IMG/VR virus record: IMGVR_UViG_3300028883_000077
Coordinates: 1 to 42,772 of that record
Length of the DNA: 42,772 nucleotides
Source: a virus
Reading direction: 5' to 3' (one strand)
A program made the position numbers and the translations under genes. Below the pieces are notes generated by a model. It worked only from the letters and a program-made list of their open reading frames with translations, searched no databases and was not told the DNA's origin. Position 1 is the first letter of the stretch, and each line of letters begins with the position of its first letter. Shown in pieces: positions 23,360 to 31,634 of the stretch.

Positions 23360-24244
23360 TTATTCAGCTTTCGATTTACGACGATTGCGGATTGCAGCTA
23401 AGATTTCATCGGCCTCATCGTTGCCGTCGTCAGACTCGTCAGAAGACGATTCCGTAGACGTATCTGTAGCCTCGGAGGCAGCAGACGCTGATGCAGCAGG
23501 AGCTGAAGAGGGTGTACTTGCATTCTCCGCCAACGGGGTGCCATTCATGGCCGCCTCTAGCATCGAATGTAGCTTTTCTTCGCCAAGCGCTTGTGGCAGG
23601 AGAGATGTCAATTCGACCATCTGATCTTGTGCCAGAGCAATCTCATCGTCAGACAGATCACGGCTCTTACGGGCAAATTTAGAACCAAGAGCGTACGTGG
23701 AGTATTCACCCTGTTTAGACTTCTTGATGATGAAATCAGTTCCGCCTTGATAAGCATAAGGAATTTCATCCAGTTCGCCAGATTCAAACGCCTCTTTAAT
23801 GATGTTGAATAGCTGGTATCCTAGTGCAACGAACCGAACTTTACCTTCATGGTTTTCGCCTGTTTCACTATCAGGTGGTAGAGGGTCTTCGATAATCAGT
23901 GCCTGCGCAATGTGTTGTTTCTTGCGCCAATACTTCTTGCCGTTTGCTTTATCTTCAGCCTTGTAGTAGCTGGAGCTGACTTCGCAAATAGGGCACTTAT
24001 CGCCATACATGGTTGCACAGGGAACAGTCTTTTCTTCCCCGTTAATTGTCAGCACGTGAGTGCGTTTTTCGACCATGAACCCCATTGGGTTTTCTGGATC
24101 TTTGTCCGGCAGGAATCGAACGATACATTGTTCGCCGTCTTTCATGTTCCAGAATGGGTAGTAATTGTTTGGACGAGAGCTGCCGCCCTCTTTCTTATCG
24201 GCCTGGCCGAATGCGGATTTTAGTTGGTCTAATGAAAGTGTCAT
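23360..24244 (-). CDS. 32: Single-stranded DNA-binding protein gp32
   Basis: Protein of 294 aa (T4: 301). The zinc-binding set H63, C76, C84, C87 (THVLTIN ... CATMYGDKCPIC) matches the T4 pattern H64, C77, C87, C90. The N-terminal cooperativity domain is followed by the OB-fold core (PFWNMKDGEQCIVRFLP), and the C-terminus is acidic and Ser-rich (ESSSDESDDGNDEADE), as needed for binding replication partners. A long regulated leader precedes it (24245-24360) with a sigma70 promoter, a late promoter and a predicted pseudoknot. ATG 24244 follows GAGGAGAACTATT. Confidence 0.96.
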   Translation of the reverse strand: MTLSLDQLKSAFGQADKKEGGSSRPNNYYPFWNMKDGEQCIVRFLPDKDPENPMGFMVEKRTHVLTINGEEKTVPCATMYGDKCPICEVSSSYYKAEDKANGKKYWRKKQHIAQALIIEDPLPPDSETGENHEGKVRFVALGYQLFNIIKEAFESGELDEIPYAYQGGTDFIIKKSKQGEYSTYALGSKFARKSRDLSDDEIALAQDQMVELTSLLPQALGEEKLHSMLEAAMNGTPLAENASTPSSAPAASASAASEATDTSTESSSDESDDGNDEADEILAAIRNRRKSKAE

Positions 24245-24286
24245 AATAGTTCTCCTCTAGTTGTAATTTTCACTTCTATGACGTTA

Positions 24287-24326
24287 ACGGGTAATTTTTA
24301 TTATTGTGCTACGCCCGTCGGAGCAC
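24287..24326 (-). promoter_or_regulatory. Predicted gp32 leader pseudoknot (autoregulatory)
   Basis: In minus-strand RNA, GUGCU pairs with AGCAC (24322-24326 with 24306-24310). After one mismatch, CG pairs with CG, closing a five-base loop ACGGG (24314-24318). This loop is complementary to CCCGU (24287-24291) after an A/U-rich linker of 14 nt. The result is an H-type pseudoknot about 43-82 nt upstream of the gp32 AUG, followed by an A/U-rich run to the ribosome site. T4 gene 32 has a pseudoknot at a similar distance, where gp32 nucleates to repress its own translation. Confidence 0.6.
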
Positions 24327-24355
24327 ATATTAGACAGTTTTGTAATGACTGTCAA
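24327..24355 (-). promoter_or_regulatory. Sigma70 promoter of gp32
   Basis: TTGACA (24350-24355) and TAATAT (24327-24332) with a 17-bp spacer. The predicted start is near 24319. It drives gp32 and, by read-through, uvsX, fdxA and the recombination genes. Confidence 0.8.
24333..24353. promoter_or_regulatory. Operator-like inverted repeat in gp32 promoter
   Basis: GACAGT (24333-24338) and ACTGTC (24348-24353) are perfect inverted arms with a 9-bp centre, filling the spacer between the -35 and -10 boxes. A repressor dimer bound here would block RNA polymerase. It could also be chance, as the arms are 6 bp. Confidence 0.4.
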
Positions 24356-24358
24356 CAT

Positions 24359-24366
24359 TATTTATA
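24359..24366 (-). promoter_or_regulatory. Late promoter (TATAAATA) upstream of gp32
   Basis: Exact T4 late consensus TATAAATA on the minus strand, 115 nt from the gp32 ATG. Transcripts from here would contain the whole pseudoknot, whereas those from the sigma70 promoter would not. Confidence 0.7.
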
Positions 24367-24371
24367 TATGA

Positions 24372-24426
24372 TCGGATCAGAGTTGCCAATAACCCCATCA
24401 GGCGCTATTAGACAACTCTGATCCGA
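24372..24426 (-). other. Long hairpin between fibre gene and gp32
   Basis: A 14-bp perfect stem (arms 24372-24385 and 24413-24426) with a 27-nt loop that holds a further AATA/TATT pairing. It begins 15 nt after the stop of the 876 aa fibre gene. No T-run follows on the minus strand, so it is not a classical intrinsic terminator. RNA 3'-end protection, or separation of late fibre transcripts from gp32, is plausible. The remaining intergenic sequence (24245-24286, 24427-24441) shows only the leader and no gene. Confidence 0.7.
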
Positions 24427-24441
24427 AAAAGTTCCAGCGAA

Positions 24442-27072
24442 TTAAGATCCGACCGTGTAGAACCAAGCAAGGTCCGTGGCCATGCCAGCCGGGCCAAAAG
24501 CTGTTACGCGCATCAGATAGTAACCGCCACTGCTTGCTCCGAAACACCCCTGGATTGTGTCAGTTGGGTCTGTGATAGTATGATATTCGCCACTATATTG
24601 AAAATCAAATTGCCCTATGGTGTCGAATTCTACCGTGATACCATTGCTACTATTCAGCCATCCCGCTGGGCGGAAGTCGCCGAACGCTGCAGGTGGGAAC
24701 GTTCCAGCAGAAACAAAACCAAGACAAGCCATCTCAACATGAGTGTAATCGCCCGTGATGGTCGGCATTTCATATGGGTCATCATAAAACTCACCGATGG
24801 AAGCATCTTTAGAGAAACTAACAGTCAGTGTGCCAACAGGATTTGCCGGCTCGACAAAACCACGTAAAGTGATTGCAGGTTCGCTCATACCAGCATTCGG
24901 CGAGGTTGGTGATTTTATTTCAAGAGTATCGCCGCGGCTGATTGACGCAAATCCAGTTAGATAGTATCCACTCATCCATCCACCATCACCAACATCAGCA
25001 TAGAACAGCGCATTACGCGCGCCAGAACCGCCGGCACTATCGTCGGTGAAACCAACCCGACCTATCTGTGTTCCGTTCTTATGAATGGTGAATGTTGTTG
25101 ATGGGTCATCATAACCAAACGGCTCGTATATGTCATCCATGCCTGGCAAATCGTCCGATGCTTGCCCCACAAATTGACCTTGTGGATCGCCAATCAGTCC
25201 TGTGTGACCATAATCAAGCAGCGTAATGTTGTGAGATGCTGTACGCTTGAATACTTTAGCGTTGCTTGGAATTGCATCCAACGTAAAGAACGTAAAGTCG
25301 TAAGGATGAGAAAGCTCAGCTAATGGAGCGCCTCCACCCGAAGGAGCAATAGTAGTCCACCCACTACCATCCCACGCAATAATGTCACCAGAGTTTGGGG
25401 ATGATGCGTTTACGTCCGTCAAATCGTTCAGAACAGTTGCTCCGCCACCGGATGCGTCGATAGTAATCGTATCAGCTGCTGGCGTTAACGTAATGTTCGT
25501 ACCAGCGACAAGCGTCTTGAAGTTTAGATCAGTTCCCGTCTTATTACGGAATACGCCATTTCCAACACCAACATTTGCACCATCTTCTACTTTCGCATCC
25601 AATGATGTCTGTAAGTTAGTGACATCACCGATTGCGTGCGTGTGCACGGTAGGAGCTTTACCATTAAGCTCGGTCTGAAGGTTAGCGACATCGGCAATGT
25701 TGTGTCCGTGTAGAATATCGGCCTTATTCGCCAGGAATATATCAACTTCTCCGGTGGTATACTTGTCGAGGTCGGTAATGTCCGTTTCGGTGTGAGCGTG
25801 CCCGATATCAGACTTGCCGGCAACAAGAGAATCAACCTCAGCTTGCGTGTATTTGTCCAGGTCGGTAATGTCCAACTCATTGTGTGTATGAACAAGAGGA
25901 GCTTTCGTATTCAACTCAATGAGCAAGTCAGTCTGAGAGGATAGCGATCCTGTAATATTGCCCCACATTGGATCTGGGTGTGTTACTTCAGACCACACCA
26001 AACCATCACCGAGTGAGTTAACACGAACGAATTTATTTGCCGCGTTCAGATAATCAAGAGGAGTATCTGATAGTTCAGTGAACGTCAGCGGAACAGTAAT
26101 TGTGGTGTCCAACTGAGGGAATAACCGTGGTGAGAAAAGAATCTCACTACGGCCCGTAATTACACCAACCGGTAGCTGATCAGGAATAGCTGGGGTTAGT
26201 GACAGCTGGCCTGTAGAGTCGTTGTATACTGGATCATTTACATCAGCACCATCTGCTACGAAATCCCAATCATCATTAACGATCATACCTTCAGTGATGA
26301 AGTTGATCACTTCGCCTGTTGGTGCGTCCTCTTCGATAAAACCATATAGTTTAATACCTTGGGTGTACGGAGAAGCATGAACGAGTTTATTGAAATCATC
26401 GTATTCGACGACAGAGTAAGCCGCAAGAGGTTCTTGTGCGATGCCTGGAATAAGAATGTTACTAACACGAACGGATGCGCCAGAAGGAACACCAGTCACA
26501 AATACATCTTCTGTCGTGAAGAATTTATTATCGCCAGTACGGATAGGTTTGCCAGAGCCGTCGAATGCCAACCCACCGGCGCGAGTTGACGTCGTCAGGC
26601 CGACTTGCGTTCCCGTGAACACAGGAGCATTAATACTCATACTGCGTGGCGTTGTTCCGTTTTCTAGGCGGCAAGCGAATACGCGAATCTTTTCAACCCA
26701 CGACGCGCCATTCCATTCACGCCACATTTTGGTTGTGGTATCAAACCACATCTGGCCGATATTAGGACCCGTAGGCATAGAACCTGTTTCAATGGGTTCA
26801 AGATTAGTGCTACCGAACTCTCTGGTGCCAGTTACAGGATTCAACTGCCAATACAACCACTGATCTGCGCCAGGTGCGAATGGTCCCCATGCATTGGGAA
26901 CAGATTGGCGCTCGGTGTACAGATAGTCTTTCGTTCCGTGAACGAAAGTAATAATCGTTGGATCTGGAGATACAATCAGCGATACGTTACCTCCAGCAAC
27001 GTTCAGGAACGTAGGTGTTCCTAACGCGTCCTGTTGGTGTCTTACGATTCCTTGTCTAAAACTAAGTTTCAT
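24442..27072 (-). CDS. Large tail-fibre protein
   Basis: Protein of 876 aa and paralogue of the 1150 aa fibre at 36200-39652: the N-termini share an F-R-Q-G-I-V-x-H-Q start, a W-x-L-Y-W-x-x-N-P-x-T block and MWFDTTTKMWREWNG-type segments. The middle (about 385-500) has tandem HxH motifs (VHTHNELDITDLDKYT, GHAHTETDITDLDKYT, LHGHNIADV, VHTHAIGDV), typical of fibre stalks that bind metal ions. The C-terminus is beta-rich, with two or three Ig-like segments. It probably forms a trimeric fibre or adhesin. ATG 27072 follows GGAGATGCAGCAAA. It is the last gene before the gp32 regulatory region. Confidence 0.85.
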   Translation of the reverse strand: MKLSFRQGIVRHQQDALGTPTFLNVAGGNVSLIVSPDPTIITFVHGTKDYLYTERQSVPNAWGPFAPGADQWLYWQLNPVTGTREFGSTNLEPIETGSMPTGPNIGQMWFDTTTKMWREWNGASWVEKIRVFACRLENGTTPRSMSINAPVFTGTQVGLTTSTRAGGLAFDGSGKPIRTGDNKFFTTEDVFVTGVPSGASVRVSNILIPGIAQEPLAAYSVVEYDDFNKLVHASPYTQGIKLYGFIEEDAPTGEVINFITEGMIVNDDWDFVADGADVNDPVYNDSTGQLSLTPAIPDQLPVGVITGRSEILFSPRLFPQLDTTITVPLTFTELSDTPLDYLNAANKFVRVNSLGDGLVWSEVTHPDPMWGNITGSLSSQTDLLIELNTKAPLVHTHNELDITDLDKYTQAEVDSLVAGKSDIGHAHTETDITDLDKYTTGEVDIFLANKADILHGHNIADVANLQTELNGKAPTVHTHAIGDVTNLQTSLDAKVEDGANVGVGNGVFRNKTGTDLNFKTLVAGTNITLTPAADTITIDASGGGATVLNDLTDVNASSPNSGDIIAWDGSGWTTIAPSGGGAPLAELSHPYDFTFFTLDAIPSNAKVFKRTASHNITLLDYGHTGLIGDPQGQFVGQASDDLPGMDDIYEPFGYDDPSTTFTIHKNGTQIGRVGFTDDSAGGSGARNALFYADVGDGGWMSGYYLTGFASISRGDTLEIKSPTSPNAGMSEPAITLRGFVEPANPVGTLTVSFSKDASIGEFYDDPYEMPTITGDYTHVEMACLGFVSAGTFPPAAFGDFRPAGWLNSSNGITVEFDTIGQFDFQYSGEYHTITDPTDTIQGCFGASSGGYYLMRVTAFGPAGMATDLAWFYTVGS
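25580..25915 (-). repeat. HxH/DITDLDKYT repeat block in fibre gene
   Basis: Four units within the 876 aa fibre have the pattern H-x-H, then D-(I/V)-(T/A)-(D/N)-L, then E-V-D or E-L-N, about 28-30 residues apart. They are imperfect at the DNA level. This is a stalk-type repeat. Confidence 0.75.
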
Positions 27073-27087
27073 TTTGCTGCATCTCCA

Positions 27088-30000
27088 TTAATATTCGTGC
27101 AATATTACATTGTATCTATCAATTGTTAACGTTTTTCCGACATCTGAGGGGCTAAAACGTATCCTTCCGCGGTGCGCTAACACATCAACCTCACCTGCTG
27201 CTAGTGGTGTTGTGTAGTCGTTGACGTATACTGTTGTAGCTTCAACGCCATTAATCTTGATCGAACCTGGCCGGCCTGGAACGGTGTAATCGATTGCCCA
27301 GAAATTTGGGTCAAAATACCCTGTGGACGATCCCGAATCGCCAAGCTCAATCATATAATCATCAATAGAATAACCGATCGTATCCAATCTAGCGTAGTGG
27401 AACTGACCTGGATAACCAACAGAACGTACCGCTGGCATTAACGTTTCAGTTACACCCGAAAACGTGTATACTACCTTATCGCGCCACAACAGATTGAGAT
27501 CCGTCGACCCTTCGTCACGACGAAGTTCCATCGTTACGTAGTCTTCGTTGTTTCTCCAATGAGGAGAGTGGCTAGTATCTCCAATAGATGAGTAGCTACC
27601 ATCATGTATGGTGTGTACGACAGTTCCGTTGTTAATAACTTCGATGCGGAAATTATCGCCATTCACGACGCCCGCTGAGATGCGGAAACTGTAATCGATA
27701 TTATCTCCGGTAACTGTTGTTCCTATCTTGGTCGTGTTGCATAGACCAGCGTTAATGTGGTTACCAGCTCCAAACCCCGAGCCGGTGTCCACTCTCCAGC
27801 GGAATCGAGCAAAGTCGGTCATTGGAAAGTTTAAACGCGTCCCCCACTCCTGACTGCCACCAAGAACGTTGTCGGTGTTGGCTGCTGACATATTGTTAGG
27901 ATCGATATACACCTCACGACTGCCAGACGGAACATAATAGTCTGCTTTCTGAGTAGTTGCTGGTAATAGTCCAGCGCCCTCTACTTCTGTTCGATCAAAT
28001 TGTACTGGTTTATAGTACATAGAGTAGCTGTGATTGAATTCAGTGGCGGCGTCTACGAGGATACCGTCAATGACACCACACGTATAGTGATCCGTTGCCA
28101 CAAACGTTTCTGCTGCACCGTCATCATCAAATGCCACCGTCAGGCCGTCTATTAGGGCCTCGTGACCGGCGTGGGTCGTTTTAGAGTTGGTGTTACCTTC
28201 AACCCAGTTAGCACCATCCCATCCATACCCTTTCCATAAGATATGATATCCTTCTCCACCAAGAGGAGCATCTTGATCATTCCAAGCAGGAATCATGTAC
28301 CATGCTCGAATTTCTCCCCATGAGTTGTTTCGGAGAGTAGAACCAACCAACATACCACTAGAAAGTATACATTTCTGTGACTGGCTTCCTGAACCGTCAG
28401 CATACCATCCAGACATCGTTCCTAGCGGAAGATCAGATCTGTACATTCTATCAGAAAGCACCCGAGTTCCATCTTGTTTGCATATTGCAAACCGAGTATC
28501 ATCATTTGACCAGTATACAACATGCATTGCGTCGTCGCCGTTCAAATCTCGTGTCCAGTTTAAGAAGTATCTGTTTTTATTGTTTGGAGATCCGTGTGTT
28601 GCGTAGGTGTGAGTATGAGTCGTTGCGTTGTAAGCAAACATTGTAACTTGCTGGCTTTGAGCGTTGTATGCTCGGCAACCCCACACACTGTCGTTAGGAC
28701 TGCACGAGAATAAACGGAATGTTTCGCAACGAAGGCGTGGATCATTACCCGTGCCACCATAATACACGTTCGTTAATGTATTACCGTTACCCGACACACT
28801 GTCCCACCAATAGATGTCCAAATCAGCTCTGTTATTTGGAGTTCCTTCAGTGTTGTACGCGATAGCTAGCCTGTGATCAGCATGACTCGGGTCGCCTTGT
28901 ATGAACCAGATGCGGCTATAGTCTGCGATATTAAACGCCGGTGTTGATCCCGAATCGTACACCGTAAACGTCGCACCATTGTCATCCGTCCACGCTAGAC
29001 CGCCGTCAAATGCAGCCCATATACGTCCTGGGGTATATGTTACGCCATAGCATGCGTTGCTTGATAATCCTGACAGATCCGGATGCGTCGTATCAAACTT
29101 ATCAATCGTGGAGTTATCAGCATATATTCGGTACAACCCAGCAGCGTCTGCCACCCACATATCATCAGGGACACAGGATCCCACATTGCTCCGATCGTGT
29201 ACTACATATACTTGGTGCAACGAGGTTCCGTCATAAGCAGGTGTTGTAGTTCCCGTGAAACGATGGCGTTCGTTTGTTATAACATCCATACGGCCAATAA
29301 CGTCATACTTGAATACCACCATCTGTGTTGGATTCGTTCCATGCTCCATGGCCAGCAGGCCGTTATAATCACTGTAATACGTCGAACCGTCTTCGAACCA
29401 TGTGTGGCCCCCAAAGTTATTAGCTGAATGACAACTCAGAATTCCAACAATAGCGGGATAATACGTGTTATTTTTGAATCCGGTGATGTTACTAATATGA
29501 GTTTTATATGTTGCTGTTCCGGTGTTGCCGCTGCCGGTGATTTCAATATGCAGTAGCTTGTTCCAGTCAGGATTGGTCCACGAATCGCCATTAACATCAA
29601 CAGTAGCTCCTCCAGCGGGAACTTCTGTTGAACGGTAGAAAGGACCTGTTCCAGCCGCCGAATGACCAAATATATTCTGAATAGGAGAATCAGAAGGACG
29701 TAATAGTGGGTTATAAAATAGTGCTCGCGAATTGGGAGCATATTGGTTACGTAGGTGCCCCACACCCCCTACTATTCGGCCGGTCAACTGCGTTAGACTG
29801 CAAGAGAATGTCATCACGCGCGAACGATAACTAGTATCTGCATATGCCGAACCGCCAGCATATGTAGTGCTTCCGAAATAACTTCCTAGGCCACCGGATC
29901 CAATACCACAATAACTATCTCCTACGTACTCACCATCCATGAATGGTAGGGCTTTGGTCAAGTGATAGTAGAATATGTTGTAGTTTGGATAGTACGTCGC

Positions 30001-30585
30001 TTCGGAGTAATTTGCTCCTGCGTGACGACGAGCTAGTTGTAGCATGCGGCTGTTATTCATTCCAGACGCTACTGGATCTGGATTATCCCAAATAATGCGA
30101 TAGAAAACATCCAGTGTTTCCGTTGTTGTCTGGGTGCATGGCGTGGTTAGTGCCAAGTATGCCGCCGCGTCGGTAGGCTCATTACCACCCCGGGGGGATG
30201 TTGTCCCATCCCACGGAACAGCGACCACGTAGATGTCACGATCCGATGATGGGGGATTGAAACGCTGTTGGTACTCATAGTAGTATGCAAACGTTCCACC
30301 AGTTCCAACATTACCAGACAGAAAACGAGGTTGTGTTACGCCGGTCTCAGTATATCCAAACGCGAAAACGTCCCAAATTCGGTACGTGTCACGGTCCGTT
30401 GGCTGTTGCCAACCACCAATGAATACGTAGTCGCCAAAGCGCCCGTAGCCGCCATTGAAGTTGAGATCACAGCCCGCCATGCGATTAAGCATCGTCTCTG
30501 TAATTGTGTTCTTCTGCCTGTGTTCTCTTGTGATTTCGCCTGTTGTTATATCTCTAAAAACCAGGTGAGCTTCGCCTCGTAGCAT
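27088..30585 (-). CDS. Large virion adhesin with propeller-like and lectin-like regions, copy 2
   Basis: Protein of 1165 aa and paralogue of the 1178 aa protein at 31635-35171. The N-terminus (RGEAHLVFRDITTGEIT, then NTITETMLNRMAG, then FIGGWQQPTDR) is a conserved docking module. A central stretch reads like propeller blades (WVADAAGLYRIYADN, IWAAFDGGLAWTDDNG). A later beta-sandwich, LamG/lectin-like region follows (FRWRVDTGSGFGAGNHI, FRIEVINNGTVVHTI). The C-terminal motif GRIRFSPSDVGKTLTIDRYNV is shared with the other copy. This layout suggests a surface adhesin or host-recognition protein. The partner Ig/FN3-like protein is encoded just upstream. Enzymatic residues are not evident. Confidence 0.8.
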   Translation of the reverse strand: MLRGEAHLVFRDITTGEITREHRQKNTITETMLNRMAGCDLNFNGGYGRFGDYVFIGGWQQPTDRDTYRIWDVFAFGYTETGVTQPRFLSGNVGTGGTFAYYYEYQQRFNPPSSDRDIYVVAVPWDGTTSPRGGNEPTDAAAYLALTTPCTQTTTETLDVFYRIIWDNPDPVASGMNNSRMLQLARRHAGANYSEATYYPNYNIFYYHLTKALPFMDGEYVGDSYCGIGSGGLGSYFGSTTYAGGSAYADTSYRSRVMTFSCSLTQLTGRIVGGVGHLRNQYAPNSRALFYNPLLRPSDSPIQNIFGHSAAGTGPFYRSTEVPAGGATVDVNGDSWTNPDWNKLLHIEITGSGNTGTATYKTHISNITGFKNNTYYPAIVGILSCHSANNFGGHTWFEDGSTYYSDYNGLLAMEHGTNPTQMVVFKYDVIGRMDVITNERHRFTGTTTPAYDGTSLHQVYVVHDRSNVGSCVPDDMWVADAAGLYRIYADNSTIDKFDTTHPDLSGLSSNACYGVTYTPGRIWAAFDGGLAWTDDNGATFTVYDSGSTPAFNIADYSRIWFIQGDPSHADHRLAIAYNTEGTPNNRADLDIYWWDSVSGNGNTLTNVYYGGTGNDPRLRCETFRLFSCSPNDSVWGCRAYNAQSQQVTMFAYNATTHTHTYATHGSPNNKNRYFLNWTRDLNGDDAMHVVYWSNDDTRFAICKQDGTRVLSDRMYRSDLPLGTMSGWYADGSGSQSQKCILSSGMLVGSTLRNNSWGEIRAWYMIPAWNDQDAPLGGEGYHILWKGYGWDGANWVEGNTNSKTTHAGHEALIDGLTVAFDDDGAAETFVATDHYTCGVIDGILVDAATEFNHSYSMYYKPVQFDRTEVEGAGLLPATTQKADYYVPSGSREVYIDPNNMSAANTDNVLGGSQEWGTRLNFPMTDFARFRWRVDTGSGFGAGNHINAGLCNTTKIGTTVTGDNIDYSFRISAGVVNGDNFRIEVINNGTVVHTIHDGSYSSIGDTSHSPHWRNNEDYVTMELRRDEGSTDLNLLWRDKVVYTFSGVTETLMPAVRSVGYPGQFHYARLDTIGYSIDDYMIELGDSGSSTGYFDPNFWAIDYTVPGRPGSIKINGVEATTVYVNDYTTPLAAGEVDVLAHRGRIRFSPSDVGKTLTIDRYNVILHEY

Positions 30586-30600
30586 TACATATTCCTCTGT

Positions 30601-31629
30601 TTATCCGCCGCCAATTCCAGAACCGCCGTATCGAGTTATATTTATCGCTTTGTTGTTATGCGAAAAGCCTGTTCCGGATATCATCGTTTCGTTGGTTGTC
30701 AGCGATATGAAACCATATCTTGTAGCGTTCATCGCGGATTGGTCGTCAGAAAATGACGCCGGGGCAACGAAATCTTGGTTTGATGCGGCAGGTAAAAATA
30801 TGTTTGTATATTCAACTTTGCTGAATGCGTTATTCTCGCTACTAAATGATGCTCCCTTCGCGGAATCATTGTAGCCTTTAACCAACGGTATTGTTAATCC
30901 AGAGAAGTCTTTAGTACAACTTTGACGCACAAATTTACGGCCGCCAATATTATAAAGAGTATCAATGCGATACTCAGCAAGAGTTCCCATGTACAATAAC
31001 GGATCTGATGGGGGGCCACCGCCGGCTCCTTGAATATCTCCAGCAGTTGGGATTGGTGTATCCGGTATAGAATCTACCAACACATTGTTTTCAAACACCT
31101 GATATTGTTCTATATGTAGGTCTTTAACCGGATCGCCTGGATGGGACCATGTAATTTCAATGTCAATTGACGCTCCCGTTTCTTCTCCCTCCAGAGATGT
31201 TGGAGGTGGCATTGATACGTTGACGAACGAAAGAATATCATTACAATCTACAGGGATAGGATCAAGCAAGTCGCGCGTAGAAGGATTGTTGTCGCTAAAG
31301 GAACACTGCTCGAAGGATGTTGGAGTTTTAAGGATCAGCACATCATCGAATTGCTCATAAGGTGTCCCCCTATCGATCCACAAACGGAACACTTTATCTG
31401 TATTATCAACAAAGTCAAAGAACGGCGTCAGTGTGTTTGCGTTCTGGAGTGTGACAAGCGTGCCACTAATTTGCTCCCATTCGATAACATGGCCGAGCAA
31501 ATCACCATTAACAATACCTTCCAAGTAAACTGTAGGCGAACAGATGTGCAACTGATCATCACCAGCGGTGACCAGTTCTACTTGTTTAAACTGTCTGTGT
31601 CGCGTCGAATATGTTACTTGAAATGGCAT
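30601..31629 (-). CDS. Ig/FN3-like virion protein, copy 2
   Basis: Protein of 342 aa and paralogue of the 333 aa protein. The N-terminus MPFQVTYSTRHRQFKQVEL is followed by a PKD/Ig-like domain (IEWEQISGTLVTLQNANTL) and then by an FN3-like domain near 145-190 (PPPTSLEGEETG ... YQVFENNVLVDS). The C-terminus has three short repeats of the type FSxxxxAxNxTRYG. It is predicted to be a beta-rich virion component paired with the large protein encoded 15 nt downstream. The function is unknown. Confidence 0.78.
   Translation of the reverse strand: MPFQVTYSTRHRQFKQVELVTAGDDQLHICSPTVYLEGIVNGDLLGHVIEWEQISGTLVTLQNANTLTPFFDFVDNTDKVFRLWIDRGTPYEQFDDVLILKTPTSFEQCSFSDNNPSTRDLLDPIPVDCNDILSFVNVSMPPPTSLEGEETGASIDIEITWSHPGDPVKDLHIEQYQVFENNVLVDSIPDTPIPTAGDIQGAGGGPPSDPLLYMGTLAEYRIDTLYNIGGRKFVRQSCTKDFSGLTIPLVKGYNDSAKGASFSSENNAFSKVEYTNIFLPAASNQDFVAPASFSDDQSAMNATRYGFISLTTNETMISGTGFSHNNKAINITRYGGSGIGGG
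30639..30646 (-). promoter_or_regulatory. Possible late promoter (GATAAATA), copy 2
   Basis: GATAAATA on the minus strand near the end of the 342 aa gene, 54 nt before the 1165 aa gene. The same octamer occurs at the same distance in the duplicate unit. It is also coding (I-N-I-T-R-Y), which may explain its conservation. Confidence 0.35.
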
Positions 31630-31634
31630 TGTTC

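Noticed and set aside
24372-24426. Intrinsic rho-independent terminator
   Set aside because: The stem is strong, but no T-run follows it on the coding strand; it is kept only as an unassigned hairpin.
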